From: Corydoras sp. C115
Lineage: Eukaryota > Chordata > Actinopteri > Siluriformes > Callichthyidae
Direction of reading: 5' to 3'
NCBI GenBank assembly: GCA_019802505.1
Contig: JAFMOC010000059.1
Location: forward strand, 442,501 to 506,500
DNA: 64,000 nucleotides
Shown here in pieces: positions 45,991-56,720 of this stretch. Each line of letters opens with the position of its first letter. Positions within the stretch are counted from its first letter, which is position 1. The translations under genes were made by a program, and so were the position numbers. The notes under the pieces were generated by a model that was not told where the DNA came from, did not search any database, and was given only the letters and a program-made list of their open reading frames with translations.

Positions 45991-47056
45991 TAGTTTTAAT
46001 ATATTATTATTATTTCTTCATTGTATCTCGTTTGGTTCTAACATTTTGTCATAGTATAAATTCAATGTAAAATATTTGCCGCAATAACCTGACTTCCAAA
46101 AACATCCTCATACTTTGCTTGCCTAGGGTTGGAATGAACGGGACTAACAGATTGTAATTCTTGTATCACTGAAATATGTTGAAAGACCCTTCAACCTACA
46201 AGACCTGAAAGGAACCACTAAAAGTCAAGGCATCGCTGAGTTAAGTCCATACCTTAACAGGATAAGGAACCCTGACAAAACATTATACAGTGGGTTATGA
46301 TGTTATGGCACACTAGAGTACATCTATAGCATCTACCCCAATCTCTTCCTCCGCCGCTCTTCTTATTATACTCCAGCCATGTTCGCGGCTTTTTTAATTT
46401 GTATTTTGTGTGATGCAAATCATGACAATGAAATAAGAAAAACAAATTGCAAGTGGAGAAGAGGAGCTGACATAAAGCAATCACTAGCTCACAGACATGA
46501 CGCCAGAAGAGCATTAACAATAGCAGCCCGTAATTTCTACTCAGGTCACAGAGGAAATTGGTTTATGGCTGCAGCAGATTCTCTCAAACTCAGCAATTGA
46601 AGAAAATTGCTAAATTGGAAGAAGTGTTGCTGTAATTTCAGTCCTGACAAAATAACTCTAGAATTATCTCCCTTTTCTCCTGATGATGCTTTACAGTGAT
46701 GCCAAGGGTTTTTAAATCCAGCCCGTCTTTCATTTCTGTGAAGACTGGCTAAAATTCTATGATTCTTGAAGGGACATCATTGTTAAACAAGTCAAGACTA
46801 AAAACTTTTAGATTTCATATCATCTATGCAGAATATGGAATTTGTATGATAGTGATGCAAACCCTGCATATATTGCACATATTTAATTAGCAAAGGGCAA
46901 ATTTATTGAGGGTCTTGATGGGGGGGGGGGGGGGTGGGTACTTGAGTAATTCATGTTTTCTAATGTGAAATGGAGATCAAAACATCAAGAAATGCTTACA
47001 ACACTTAATTAGATGTTTTACCTAATTTTGAGACAAGTTTGGACACTTTGTTAAGT
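45991..47056. other. unique DNA, candidate conserved element
   Basis: 46310-46625 is repeat-free and includes GTGTGATGCAAATCATGAC (an octamer-like ATGCAAAT) and GGAAATTGGTTTATGGCTGC. A G15-type run lies at 46920-46934. No coding evidence. Confidence 0.4.
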
Positions 47057-47416
47057 CCATCCATCATCTTCCTATTTATCCTCTACTAGGGTTGCGGGGG
47101 GGGGGGGGTGTTCCCCATGCCCATCCAGGGGAGAATGTCTCGGGCGCTGGGCAGTTACACCAAGGACAGGGTGCCAATCTATCTATGAGCACAAACTCAC
47201 TCACACAGACACACGAACACACTCTATATGGGGCAATTTGGAGAATTTAATTGACCTTGATCCATGTGTTTGGACTGTGGGAGGAAACTAGAGAACCTGG
47301 AGGAAACCCACGTGCACATGGGGAGAACATGGAAACTTCACCCAGATTGGGATTCGAACCGGGAATCCCCAGCACTGAGAGGAGAACATGTTAACCACTA
47401 AGCCACGGTGCCACCC
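47057..47416 (-). mobile_element. V-SINE, full length (group B)
   Basis: Reverse copy with an expanded G-run (47095-47108) and the CACGGTGCCACCC head. Confidence 0.94.
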
Positions 47417-47419
47417 ATG

Positions 47420-47605
47420 TTCCATGTTCTCCTTGAGTTTTTTCTGGGGTTCTCTGGGTTCCTCCCACAGTCTAAAAACATGGCTTCAAGGTAAATTGGC
47501 TGCTTAATTGCTGCTATCTAAATTGCCCCTATAAAGTGTATGTGCTAGTGAGTGTGTGCCCAGCAATGGATTGGCAACTTGTCCTGCATGCATCTTCCCA
47601 TCCCA
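47420..47605 (+). mobile_element. V-SINE, old fragment
   Basis: Core (GGGTTCCTCCCACAGTC) through the GTGTGCCCAGCAATGGATTG block. No head or tail. Abuts the preceding reverse copy. Confidence 0.82.
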
Positions 47606-48140
47606 AGTCTGCATTATAGTAAATATATTTAGTAATTAATGCCTGTAACAACAAAAAAAACGGGATTGCACATTTCCAAAAAGCAGCTACACTGAGGATC
47701 TACAGTTCAGCCAAAAATATATGATCATTCCTCCTGTCGGATTTAGGTCTTGCCAATAAACAGCTAATATGCCTGTGTGATGAGATGATTACACGTTTGT
47801 AATTTTTACATTTGGGAAGGAACAATTACTTATGATTCATCTCCTGATAGTTTCAACACGATGACTTGACAAATTAACTCTGGATGCTCTTTTCGGTACT
47901 TAACACAGTGATAAATCCGGCTGCGAAGTGTATCCCAAATGTCCAGTTATCTCTGTCTCAACCCATTCGGTGCACATTCATAATTGTACTGCTCAACCAC
48001 AAAAGTCTCAGAACAATTAGAGTACGTGTGGAAGAAGAGGCATCTAGGAAATTCATTCCAGCTCATGTGTGCAACAGCTATTAAAAGACTGGCAACGTTG
48101 AGCTGTTCTCTTCTGTCACACTCATCTGTGCTGCTTGTTT

Positions 48141-48142
<2 letters not shown>
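47606..48142. other. unique DNA, candidate conserved stretch
   Basis: 47870-48130 is repeat-free and of mixed composition. Open frames on both strands overlap one another and show no domains. Confidence 0.35.

Positions 48143-48192
<50 letters not shown>
48143..48192. repeat. (AC)n microsatellite
   Basis: 50 bp of AC repeat. Confidence 0.98.
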
Positions 48193-48195
<3 letters not shown>

Positions 48196-48376
48196 ATGTT
48201 TTAATGCACTGTGTAGTTTTTACATTAAATTATTTTCATTTTACTCTGCGTATCAACCATAACTACTACTAACCCTAACTTCTACTAACCCCAACCCTTC
48301 CTGTCCATAAGTCCTAATGAATAATAGACATTTCCACAATGGGGATATGTGAAACACACAGACAAGTGAAAATGCA

Positions 48377-48684
48377 GGTGGCACGGTGGCTTGGTGGTTT
48401 AGCATGTTCTCCTCTCAGCATTAGGGATTCCTGGTTCGAATCCCAATCTGGGTGGAGTTTCCAGGTTCTCCCCGTGTCCGTGTGGGTTTCCTCCCATATT
48501 CCAAAAACATGGATTAAGATCAACTGAATTCTCCAAATTACCCCATATAGAGTATGTTTGTGTAAGTGAGGGTGTGCCCCCAGATAGATTGGCACCCTGT
48601 CCTAAGTGTATTTGCCCAGCGCCCCAAACGTTCACCTCTGGATGGGCATGGGGAACCCCCCCCGCAACCCTAGTAGTGGAAGAT
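48377..48684 (+). mobile_element. V-SINE (group B type), first unit of a possible dimer
   Basis: Head GGTGGCACGGTGGCTTGG to CCTAGTAGTGGAAGAT. Interrupted at its 3' end by a reverse V-SINE. Confidence 0.94.
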
Positions 48685-49010
48685 TCATTCATTCATTATC
48701 ACCCGCTTTATCCTCCATTAGGGTCGCAGTGGGGTTCCCCATGCCCATCCAGGGGAGAACGTATCGGGTGCTGGGCAGATAGACCCAGGACAGGGTGCCA
48801 ATCCATCGCTGGGCACACACTCACACACATACACACACTCTATATGGGGCAATTTTTGAGAATTCAATTGAATTGATCCATGTTTTTGGACTGTGGGAGG
48901 AAACCGGAGAACCCGGAGTAAACCCACGCAGACACGGGGAGAACATGGAAACTCCACCCAGATGGGGATTCGAACCGGGAATGCCTAGCGCTGAGAGGCG
49001 AACGTGCTAA
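48685..49010 (-). mobile_element. V-SINE (group A), nested
   Basis: Inserted in the 3' end of the previous copy, with the perfect 16-bp TSD CCTAGTAGTGGAAGAT (48669-48684 and 49011-49026). The last bases of its head are missing. Confidence 0.97.
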
Positions 49011-49026
49011 CCTAGTAGTGGAAGAT

Positions 49027-49336
49027 ATATATATCAGTGCCAGGTTTGAATCCCAATCTGGGTGGAGTTTCCATGTTCTCCCAGTGTCCTCATGGATTTC
49101 CTCCAGGTTCTCCGGTTTCCTCCCACAGTCCAAAAACATGGATTCAAGGTAAATTGAGTGCTCTAAACTGCACCACATAGTATGTGTCTGTATGAGTGAG
49201 TGAGTGAGTGAGATTGCCCAGTGATAGATTGGCACCTTGATCTGCCCATCATCCCAAACGTTCTCCCCTGGATGGACATGGGACATGGGGGGACACAACC
49301 CCAGTAGAAGATTAAGTGGAAGATAATAAATGAATA
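49027..49336 (+). mobile_element. V-SINE, second unit of a possible dimer
   Basis: ATATATATCAGTGCCAGGTT joins the tail of the 48377 copy to a head-truncated V-SINE that runs through the core to GATAATAAATGAAT. The same junction type occurs at 55632-55665. Confidence 0.9.
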
Positions 49337-50139
49337 ACTGGTCATATATAGTTAGTTTTTTTGTTTAAAAAAATATTTTGGCTGCTTAATTTCTCAAATT
49401 CTGATGATTGAACCACAATTACACAATGACATTCTTTAAAGCATGAAATTAAACCCATTATTTAAAATATTTTGGACTTTTTTCCCTAATATTCAGTCTT
49501 TTATGATCTAACTTTTGGCAGCTTGGTGCCAGCTTTCATTTTGTAAATCTGCATAGAGAGAAAGTAGTTTTTTATTCTGAGATTGTGTTAGGATGGTGTT
49601 ATGAGTTCAGAGAAGCCGGAAGGAGAAAGTCATCAGGGGAATTGGGGTAATGGATAGATGTGAGACTCTCTGCTGGCATGATTAGACCAGATGATGCAAA
49701 TAATTCTATCCTTGTTAACAGTCCTATCATCCCACCTTGTTAGCAAGCATTCACATTTCTCTCACCTACCGTGAACTTCCATCTTGACCACTGGAGGCTG
49801 AAATGAGTTTTTAGCTCAATAAGCACACTCACAGCACCAGCTTCATTGGTAACAATTTAATCTGAAATGATTCTTAGTTTACTAAGCAGCTAAAAAAACA
49901 AACAATTAAATAAATAGAAAAATGAAAACATTGGTATTATTTATGATTGCACAACTTTCTGAAATCCATATCAGATGTTCAAAGTGGAATCTTTAGTATG
50001 TGTTGTTTAATAGATAACTGTCTTATTATTAATCAGCAGGTTGTTTATGTTTTTGCCATAAAGTACCACTTATGATGCAATACCATGGAACCATGTTGTC
50101 AATATTTAACAAACAGAAAAAGATATAAAATAATCTCCT
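49337..50139. other. unique DNA
   Basis: No repeat or gene recognised. Confidence 0.45.
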
Positions 50140-50245
50140 TAATCCTATACAAGGGACCAGAGGGAGGGCCCATACAAAGGCGCTGGGCAAACAAATCCAG
50201 GACACAGCGCCAGTCTATCACTGGGCACACACTTCAACCCATGTT
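50140..50245 (-). mobile_element. V-SINE fragment
   Basis: AGGCGCTGGGCAAACAAATC, CAGCGCCAGTCTATCACTGG and part of the spacer. Confidence 0.75.
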
Positions 50246-50270
50246 TCATTTTTATTATTATTTTTATTAT

Positions 50271-50899
50271 CACCACTATATTAGCTTCATGTGTGGCACA
50301 GTGGCTTAGTGGTTAGCACGTTCACCTCTCAGCACTAGGGATTCCCGGTTCGAATCCCAATCTGGGTGGAGTTTCCATGTTCTCCCAGTGTCCACGTGGG
50401 TTTCCTCCAGGTTCTCTGGTTTCCTCCCACAGTCCAAAAACATGGATCAAGTCAATTGAGTTCTCCAAATTGCCCCATATAGAGTGTGTTTGTGTGAGTG
50501 AGTGTGTGCCCAGTGATGGATTGGCGCCCTGTCCTGGGTTTATCTGCCCAGCACCTGAAACGTTCTCCATTGGATGGCCATGGGGAACCCCCCCCGCGAC
50601 CCTAATATAGGATAAAGCAGAAGATAATGGATGGATATTAGCTTCATATGTGACTGTTAAAAATTTTGCAAATGCTATTTTCACCCACTTCCAGTTATCC
50701 GATTAAGCTGAAACTTTGCACAATTGTTCATCGCCGAATTGACACATGAATCAATTAAAAAAAAATGAAAATTAACTAATTAGTGGTAATTCATTAATTG
50801 TGTTTTCTATGGATAAATTTCTTTAAATTTCTTTGTACTAAATTTTATACTTCCCAAGCAGAATTAATTTAGAATAAAGTAATTTATCATGATATAGTG
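50271..50899. mobile_element. TIR-bearing MITE, copy 2, split by a V-SINE
   Basis: Parts 50271-50290 and 50635-50899 align with 13672-13923. They share CACxCTATATTAGC, GCTGAAACTTTGCACAATTG and the end GATATAGTG. The V-SINE lies near its left end. Confidence 0.8.
50291..50634 (+). mobile_element. V-SINE, full length (group B)
   Basis: Inserted in the MITE. 13-bp TSD ATATTAGCTTCAT at 50278-50290 and 50635-50647. The first head bases are missing. Confidence 0.97.
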
Positions 50900-50942
50900 C
50901 TGAGAGACGGATGCGTAAATATCTACGCCACCGTGTCACCCG
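50900..50942 (-). mobile_element. V-SINE head scrap
   Basis: CTGAGAGACGG and CTACGCCACCGTGTCACCC, adjoining the right end of the MITE. Confidence 0.65.
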
Positions 50943-51439
50943 GAATAAAAAAACATATTTATCATTATTTTTACATGCAATATACTATATACTCAGGTTC
51001 ATTTGTTACCATTTCTCTCAACATATTCAGCATATTGCACAGATATGTATGTATAAGGACGTAAAAGATAAAGTTAAGTGGGAACCAGCAAGGACTTTGA
51101 TTAACATGGTCCTGTCCTTTAAGAGATTTTCATGGATCATCTAATGAGGCCATGTGAATCAGCTGGCCCGCCCTCCTCTTTATTGTGGTTGCTGGATATC
51201 GATGCTCTGCATAGATCAAACGGAGCTGGGCTTCATTTTCCAGCTTTGATTTTGCTCCATTATGATAAACTTTTTAAATAAAATATTGTATTTTCATGTG
51301 GATGCCACACAATAAATACAACAGGTAAACGGATTAGTAACTATGGCATATTGGGTTGCCATATTTGTTAGCTTTGTCCTTTTCCCAGCAATAAGATCCT
51401 GGTTTTCGAGACAGATTCTTTCTGTTGGGAATGTTTATT
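50943..51439. other. unique DNA
   Basis: 51110-51260 is of mixed composition (CATGTGAATCAGCTGGCCCG), otherwise AT-rich. No repeat or gene recognised. Confidence 0.4.
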
Positions 51440-51610
51440 TTTTTGTGTTTCTAAATAGGCTTCCCTTAGGGGCTCTGGGTTCCCTTTGCAGTGTAAAAAC
51501 ATGCTAGTAGGTGACCTGGTGATATAAAACTACCCAATATGATTGAGGGGCAGCCAAGGGCATTCCTGAATTCTGAACAGGATCACCCCAAGAGGAATGC
51601 ATGGTGGTAT
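51440..51610 (+). mobile_element. V-SINE-like, very old
   Basis: GCTCTGGGTTCCCTTTGCAG, then TGTAAAAACATG resembles the core. Later blocks are barely alignable. Confidence 0.4.
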
Positions 51611-51884
51611 AGTGAGAGAATATAATGATTATAAGAAATTGTTCCTTTTATTTAGTAAGAAATGAGTGAATGAATGGGTGTTTCAGTCCTCTAAAACTGG
51701 AGCACTCCTGATTTTGGTCAGAAATCCTAAATTGCTGTAAAAACGGGCTTAACAGTGCGTCAGAGACGCATTAAAAACCTACTCAGGGTGTGCACTGCCA
51801 GTAAACATAATGAAAGGCTTCAGCACCACCTGTGACAATCAGTATGATGAACATAAAAGTGTATGAATGATTAAATGATCACTT

Positions 51885-52190
51885 TACCATCACTAATACT
51901 ACAATTAGCACTAATACTAATACTGCTACCATTATTCAACTACCACTGCTACCACCAATAATACTACTGCTACTACAACTACCATCATAACAACTGTTAC
52001 CATTACTACTACCACCATTAACACCACCACTACTACTAGTAATATAGTTACCTATATCACTGCTATTAGTACTACTACCACTACCACCTCTAGTACTACA
52101 ATTACCATCACTACTACTAATACTACTGCTGCTATCACCACCACCACCACCACTACAGCTACCACCACCACTCATTACTACTACTGACAA
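51885..52190. repeat. degenerate (ACT/ACC/AAT)n block
   Basis: About 300 bp of variable trinucleotides (ACT, ACC, AAT, GCT, ATC). The minus frame translates as Ser/Gly repeats, a by-product. Confidence 0.93.
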
Positions 52191-52722
52191 TAAAGAAAAT
52201 AATAAAAATAATAAATCTACAAATAAAAGTATATTATAAAAAGTGTAATAATAAAAATATATATTTCTTAAGCTCAGACAATATAAACAAATTTTCCATG
52301 CATGTGTTTGTGATTCATTTTTCTGATGGTGGACATGCTTCTTCATGTCTTTGTTACAGTGGTAATAATGATCTTTAATTTCCTTTATTTGAACACAGTC
52401 AGTCTGAGGGGATTTTTGTTTTCGTAGCCCTTTCCAGCCACATGAGCATGAACAAATCCCTCAGAAGTCTCTTTTGTTCATGCTTCTACAAATGGTAGTT
52501 TTAAAGATCAGACTTTGATAGATCCTAGTTCCTTAAATAAAACAAGGTACCCACTCACACCACACTGTCACCATATTAAGTAAAAATTTGACCTTTCAAA
52601 CATGCCACCTTCAAATTATTTACTTATCATAAAGGTTATTTTTGATATGTAATACATAAATTTAAAAAAATGACCCAGTCTAGAATATTCATTTAATTTG
52701 TTTTAGTAGTTATTTTTATCTA
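52191..52722. other. unique DNA
   Basis: No repeat or gene recognised. Confidence 0.45.
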
Positions 52723-52927
52723 CTTTTACATTTGGTCATTTAGCAGAAGCTTTTATCCAAAGCAACTTACAAGGTGAGCACAGGACTCATCACAACATCC
52801 CTGCAGCAATGAGGGTTGAGGGTCTTGCTCAAGGACCCACATTGGACCCACTTCAGTGGACCTGGGATTTGAACCACCAACCTTCAGATTGATAGGCCAA
52901 CACTCTAACCACTGAGCTACCACCCCC
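52723..52927 (-). mobile_element. L2-tailed tRNA SINE, full length
   Basis: Starts with the reversed tail (CATTTAGCAGAAGCTTTTAT) and ends with reversed box B (GGATTTGAACC) and box A (CCACTGAGCTACCACC). Same family as 30906-31109. Confidence 0.94.
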
Positions 52928-53704
52928 ACTCTACTTATAGGACTTGATTAAAAATCTGACAAAGACAAAGGTCAAATTTGTACACCAATTGAATAATTTT
53001 ACAGCTTTTACATATTTTTAACAAATACATGGAAATAAAAAGATTTGCTGCTACAAAATTCCTAATCATGGATATTTCTTAGGCTGCAAAACAGCAAGTT
53101 TTTTGAAAGTTTACGGACTACAACAGCGGGAACAGAGATGTTTTTTTTTGAAGGCGCATGCCATTTGAATACAAAAAGCTTGAAGGAGACTCTCAGCGCT
53201 TAATTCATAGCAGAATAGAAAATACAGCTCTGTAACAGATCTCAACTCAGAGATGACTTATTAGCATCCACAATTCAATATGCACTTTCAGTTCGATTTA
53301 ATGGAACCAGATTCTCAGCAAGCTTCATAATTATGTTTATATTAGGAGCCTTCTTGTTTTTTATTGCTTAAAGCGGACAACATAACATTTTCTTTAAGGT
53401 ACATGAATTACAGAGAGTAAGGTGAGCATTTTAGTATACATACAAAGGCAGGCATTATATTTCTAAATAATTTTTGAGTTCTATTGCGTTCAGCTGTTAT
53501 ATCCGAAAGAGGTGCTACACTAATTCTAAAATCCAGATTAAATGAAGATAATTAGAAGAGATGTTTATGAAGTCTATTTGAGACAATAAAATGTAAATTG
53601 TTAAAAACAAGTGTGTTTTAATTTTTTGCAGTAGTTTATTTTAAAGGTAAAGTTAATCAAATACATATCCTGTAATGAATCTTTGCGTATGTTTTAATGC
53701 AATG
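52928..53704. other. unique DNA, candidate conserved stretch
   Basis: 53090-53400 is repeat-free (TGAAGGCGCATGCCATTTGA, GGAACCAGATTCTCAGCAAG). No coding evidence. Confidence 0.35.
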
Positions 53705-54235
53705 GGCAGACCTAGGCTTGTGTTAAGGAACCAGACTTGTGAGCTGAAGATCCCTGGTTCGATTCCTGATCCCAAGTAAATTGGCTAAAGTGTTCTTGGT
53801 CAAGGGCGTCACGGTGGCTTAGTGGTTAGCACGTTCTCCTCTCAGTGCTAGGGATTTCTAGTTTGAATCCCAATCTGGGTGGAGTTTCCAGGTTCTCCCC
53901 GTGTCCGTGTGGGTTTACTCCGGGTTTTCCGGTTTCCTCACACAGTCCAAAAACATGGATGAAGTCAATTGAATTCTCCAAATTGCCCCATAGTGTGTGC
54001 CCAGCGATAGATTGGCGCCTTGTCCTGGGTGTATCTGCCCAGTGCCCGGGACGTTCTCCCCTGGATGGGCATAGGGACCCTCCCTCACCCCCCACAACCC
54101 AACCTAGAGGATAGATGGATGGTTCTTGGTTAAGGCACCCAATGCCAAATGCTCCCTGGGTTCCGTTTACAGGGCGGCTTATTGCTCAGGGCACTGGTGG
54201 GTTAAATGTGAAGGACCAGTTCCTCTTTGTGTGAG
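53705..54235 (+). mobile_element. older tRNA-like SINE split by a V-SINE
   Basis: Parts 53705-53804 (box B GGTTCGATTCC at about 53756) and 54122-54235 (GGCTTATTGCTCAGGGCACT, GTGGGTTAAATGTGAAGGAC) resemble a fish tRNA SINE other than the L2-tailed family. Confidence 0.6.
53805..54121 (+). mobile_element. V-SINE (group B), nested
   Basis: TSDs GTTCTTGGTCAAG (53792-53804) and GTTCTTGGTTAAG (54122-54134), one mismatch. A 20-bp deletion lies in the CATATAGAGTG region. Confidence 0.95.
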
Positions 54236-55517
54236 CAAATAGGCAAAATAGATCACTATAAATTTTCTCACATCCTCAGTACTGTTACACCCATTTCACC
54301 TTTTCATTCTCAGGCTCTTTTTCTCTCTGTGGGTGTGCGCATTCTTTGTTCATGGGGTATTGTCCCTTGCACACTCTTTATTCTAATTACTTTAATTGCC
54401 TTTTTCTCTTTCGTTCTTTGTGTTCCATCATTTTGGGTTTCAACATAACTATAACTACTAATGCTTTTGCTTTTTTTTTTATTTCTCTCATGTATTTATT
54501 TCCTGCAGCATTAGGACTATATCGCCTCTCCATTCTGTGAATCGTCCCACAGTTTTCACTTCTCATGTCCTTTGCTGCTACATTATTACTGCTATATGCT
54601 CTGTTTTTTTGTTGGTTTTACACATTGTTATTTATTAAAGAGGGCTTTATTCCTTACCTGCTTGTGTCTCTTTGACTCCTTAAGCAGCTTTGACAAGTAC
54701 CAAATATTTAGCCTGTTTTATCCAGAGGAATTACCCTATAATAAGCAGGCCATATTTTAAAGTGCTCCAGATTTATTTAATTATACACTTTAATACAAGC
54801 CCATTTCTTAGTGATGTGTTTCTCATTAAGGCCTGGCGCCCATTGAAATGGGTTTTTACGATGTTTCAGGACATTTTCTTCTCATTATCTACGGGTGTGC
54901 TCATTAAGAGTCTTAATGTGGCTTATTTCAAGATGCTTTTGACATGAGAGGTGTTTAAATAAAATACATCCTTATAGCAATTTTTTCAAAGATTTTACAT
55001 AGATGGTAGTGAGAACAGAGTAATAGAAACTACTAAAACTCTTAGCATTAATGTAGGGCTTAAAGATGGGAACAATACTTTGACCCTAAATGTATATGCT
55101 AAATCATGAGTTCAATCATACAGTAGGAAAAATCCCTTTTCTATTTCAAAACTCAGTTTTACACCGTTGTTTGACAACCAAACAGAATGCAATCTTTGCC
55201 GATGCTCCTTTTTTGTTTCTTATATATTGAGAAAACCAAGAATTTTAGGATTTTTCCCCCAGCCATGCTTTCTGTATTTATTTTTAAACTCCATTTGAAC
55301 TCCTGAATGTTCTTAGTGCTAAATCAATATCGGCTGCAGTGACCAGACCAGTGTGTTCATTTAGTCCTTGTTTAAAAAAAAACAATTGATTTATTGCCTA
55401 TTGCCCAATATGCTCAATTGACATCTAGGTCTAGTCAGGACTAGTGTTTCTGCTAATTTAGGATTACAGTGATAATTTTATATGCAAAATGGCAGTGTTA
55501 TACAGATATTACTACAT
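54236..55517. other. unique DNA, candidate conserved stretch
   Basis: 54640-54950 is repeat-free, with ATTAAGGCCTGGCGCCCATT, TTTATTTAATTATACAC and CTCATTAAGAGTC. Short frames there lack domains. Confidence 0.4.
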
Positions 55518-55531
55518 ATTTTAAAATGTTG

Positions 55532-55769
55532 GCCCAGCAATAGATTGGCGCCCTGTCCTGGGTGTATCTGCCCAGCGCCCGAAACGTTCCCCCCCCCCCC
55601 CCCGTGACCCTAATAGAGGATAAAGCGGAAGATATATTTATATCAGTGCTGCGAATTCCAGGTTTAAATCCCAATCTGGGTGGAGTTCCCATGTCCTCCC
55701 AGTGTCCTCCCCCATCACCCCCGCGACCCTAATATAGGATAAAAAGGAAGATAATGGATGGATGGATGG
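55532..55769 (+). mobile_element. dimeric V-SINE inserted as one unit
   Basis: Unit 1 (55532-55635) is a V-SINE 3' half ending GGAAGATATA. A TTTATATCAGTGC linker leads to unit 2 (about 55655-55769), which has box B, the start of the core, a deletion and an (ATGG)n tail. One perfect 14-bp TSD, ATTTTAAAATGTTG, flanks the whole (55518-55531 and 55770-55783). A C15 run lies at 55589-55603. Confidence 0.93.
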
Positions 55770-55871
55770 ATTTTAAAATGTTGCACAAAAAGGCCAAAAG
55801 CTGCTCATAGAAGTTTTCACACACTAGAAGTACACACACATGCACTTACACTGAGATCATCATGTTACTTA

Positions 55872-56053
55872 AACTGCTCAGTGGTTAGGGCATTGGGCCA
55901 TCAATCTGAAGGTTGGCGGTTCAAATCCCAGGTCCACTGCAGTTACCAATGTGGGTCCATGAGCAAGACCCTTAACCCTCATTGCTCCAGGGATGTTGTG
56001 ATTAGTCGCTTTGGTTAAAAGTGTCTGCTAAATGACCAAATGTAATATAAATG
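55872..56053 (+). mobile_element. L2-tailed tRNA SINE
   Basis: Box A partly lost (GCTCAGTGGTTAGGGCATTG). Box B GGTTCAAATCC and body intact. Tail CGCTTTGGTTAAAAGTGTC and a TGTAA-type end. Confidence 0.93.
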
Positions 56054-56224
56054 TTTACAGCAGCCCACACACACACCACATGTCAACATCAGCAGACAAA
56101 AAACATGCACAACACAATGTATTGTGGAAATAAACATATTATCTGCACTGGATAACACCCAGACAGTCCATATAAGCCCCCCACCCCCTCCAGTCCATAT
56201 ACAGAACCAATTCTACAGTTAAGA

Positions 56225-56295
56225 TAAGAGAAGATAAACCTTTATTTGTTCCATGATGGGAAAATTCACATTCTCAGCAGCAGATACAGGTGAAA
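56225..56295 (-). mobile_element. LINE-type 3' end
   Basis: AGATAAACCTTTATTTGTTCC and GGGAAAATTCACATTCTCAG: the reverse of a fish non-LTR terminus with (TTATC)n tail. Related to 24920-24970. Confidence 0.6.
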
Positions 56296-56449
56296 AAGGT
56301 ATGCAGTCATTAGAAGATATTTAAACAAAAAAAAAATGGAATAAACAACACTTAGTTCTTCTGTTGTAAAGGTACAGTATACAAGAACATCAACTGAAAT
56401 TGTTCTCTTATTTAATTACGTATTCGGATTCTGAAAATTATTCTTATTT

Positions 56450-56720
56450 GTTGGGGGGTGGGGATGGTTCCCCATGTCCATTCAGGGAATAATTTTTCGT
56501 GTGCTGGACAGGGTGTCAATCCATCACTCGCCACACACTCACACAGATACACTATACAGGGGCAGTTCAGACCTGGCAAACCATGTTTTTCTGTCCATGG
56601 GAAGAAACCAAAGAACCCAATGGAAACACATATGGACAGGGGGAGAACATGGAAAAACATGGAAACATCCCTTGGGCTGAAAGGTGAATGGCGCTAACCA
56701 CCAAGTGACCGTTCTGCCAC
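56450..56720 (-). mobile_element. V-SINE, old
   Basis: TTCCCCATGTCCATTCAGGG to CGTTCTGCCAC. Strongly diverged, and a duplicated AACATGGAAA lies in the core. Confidence 0.82.

Noticed and set aside
51936..52346. 136-codon Ser/Gly-rich open frame
   Set aside because: It is a translation of the trinucleotide repeat block.
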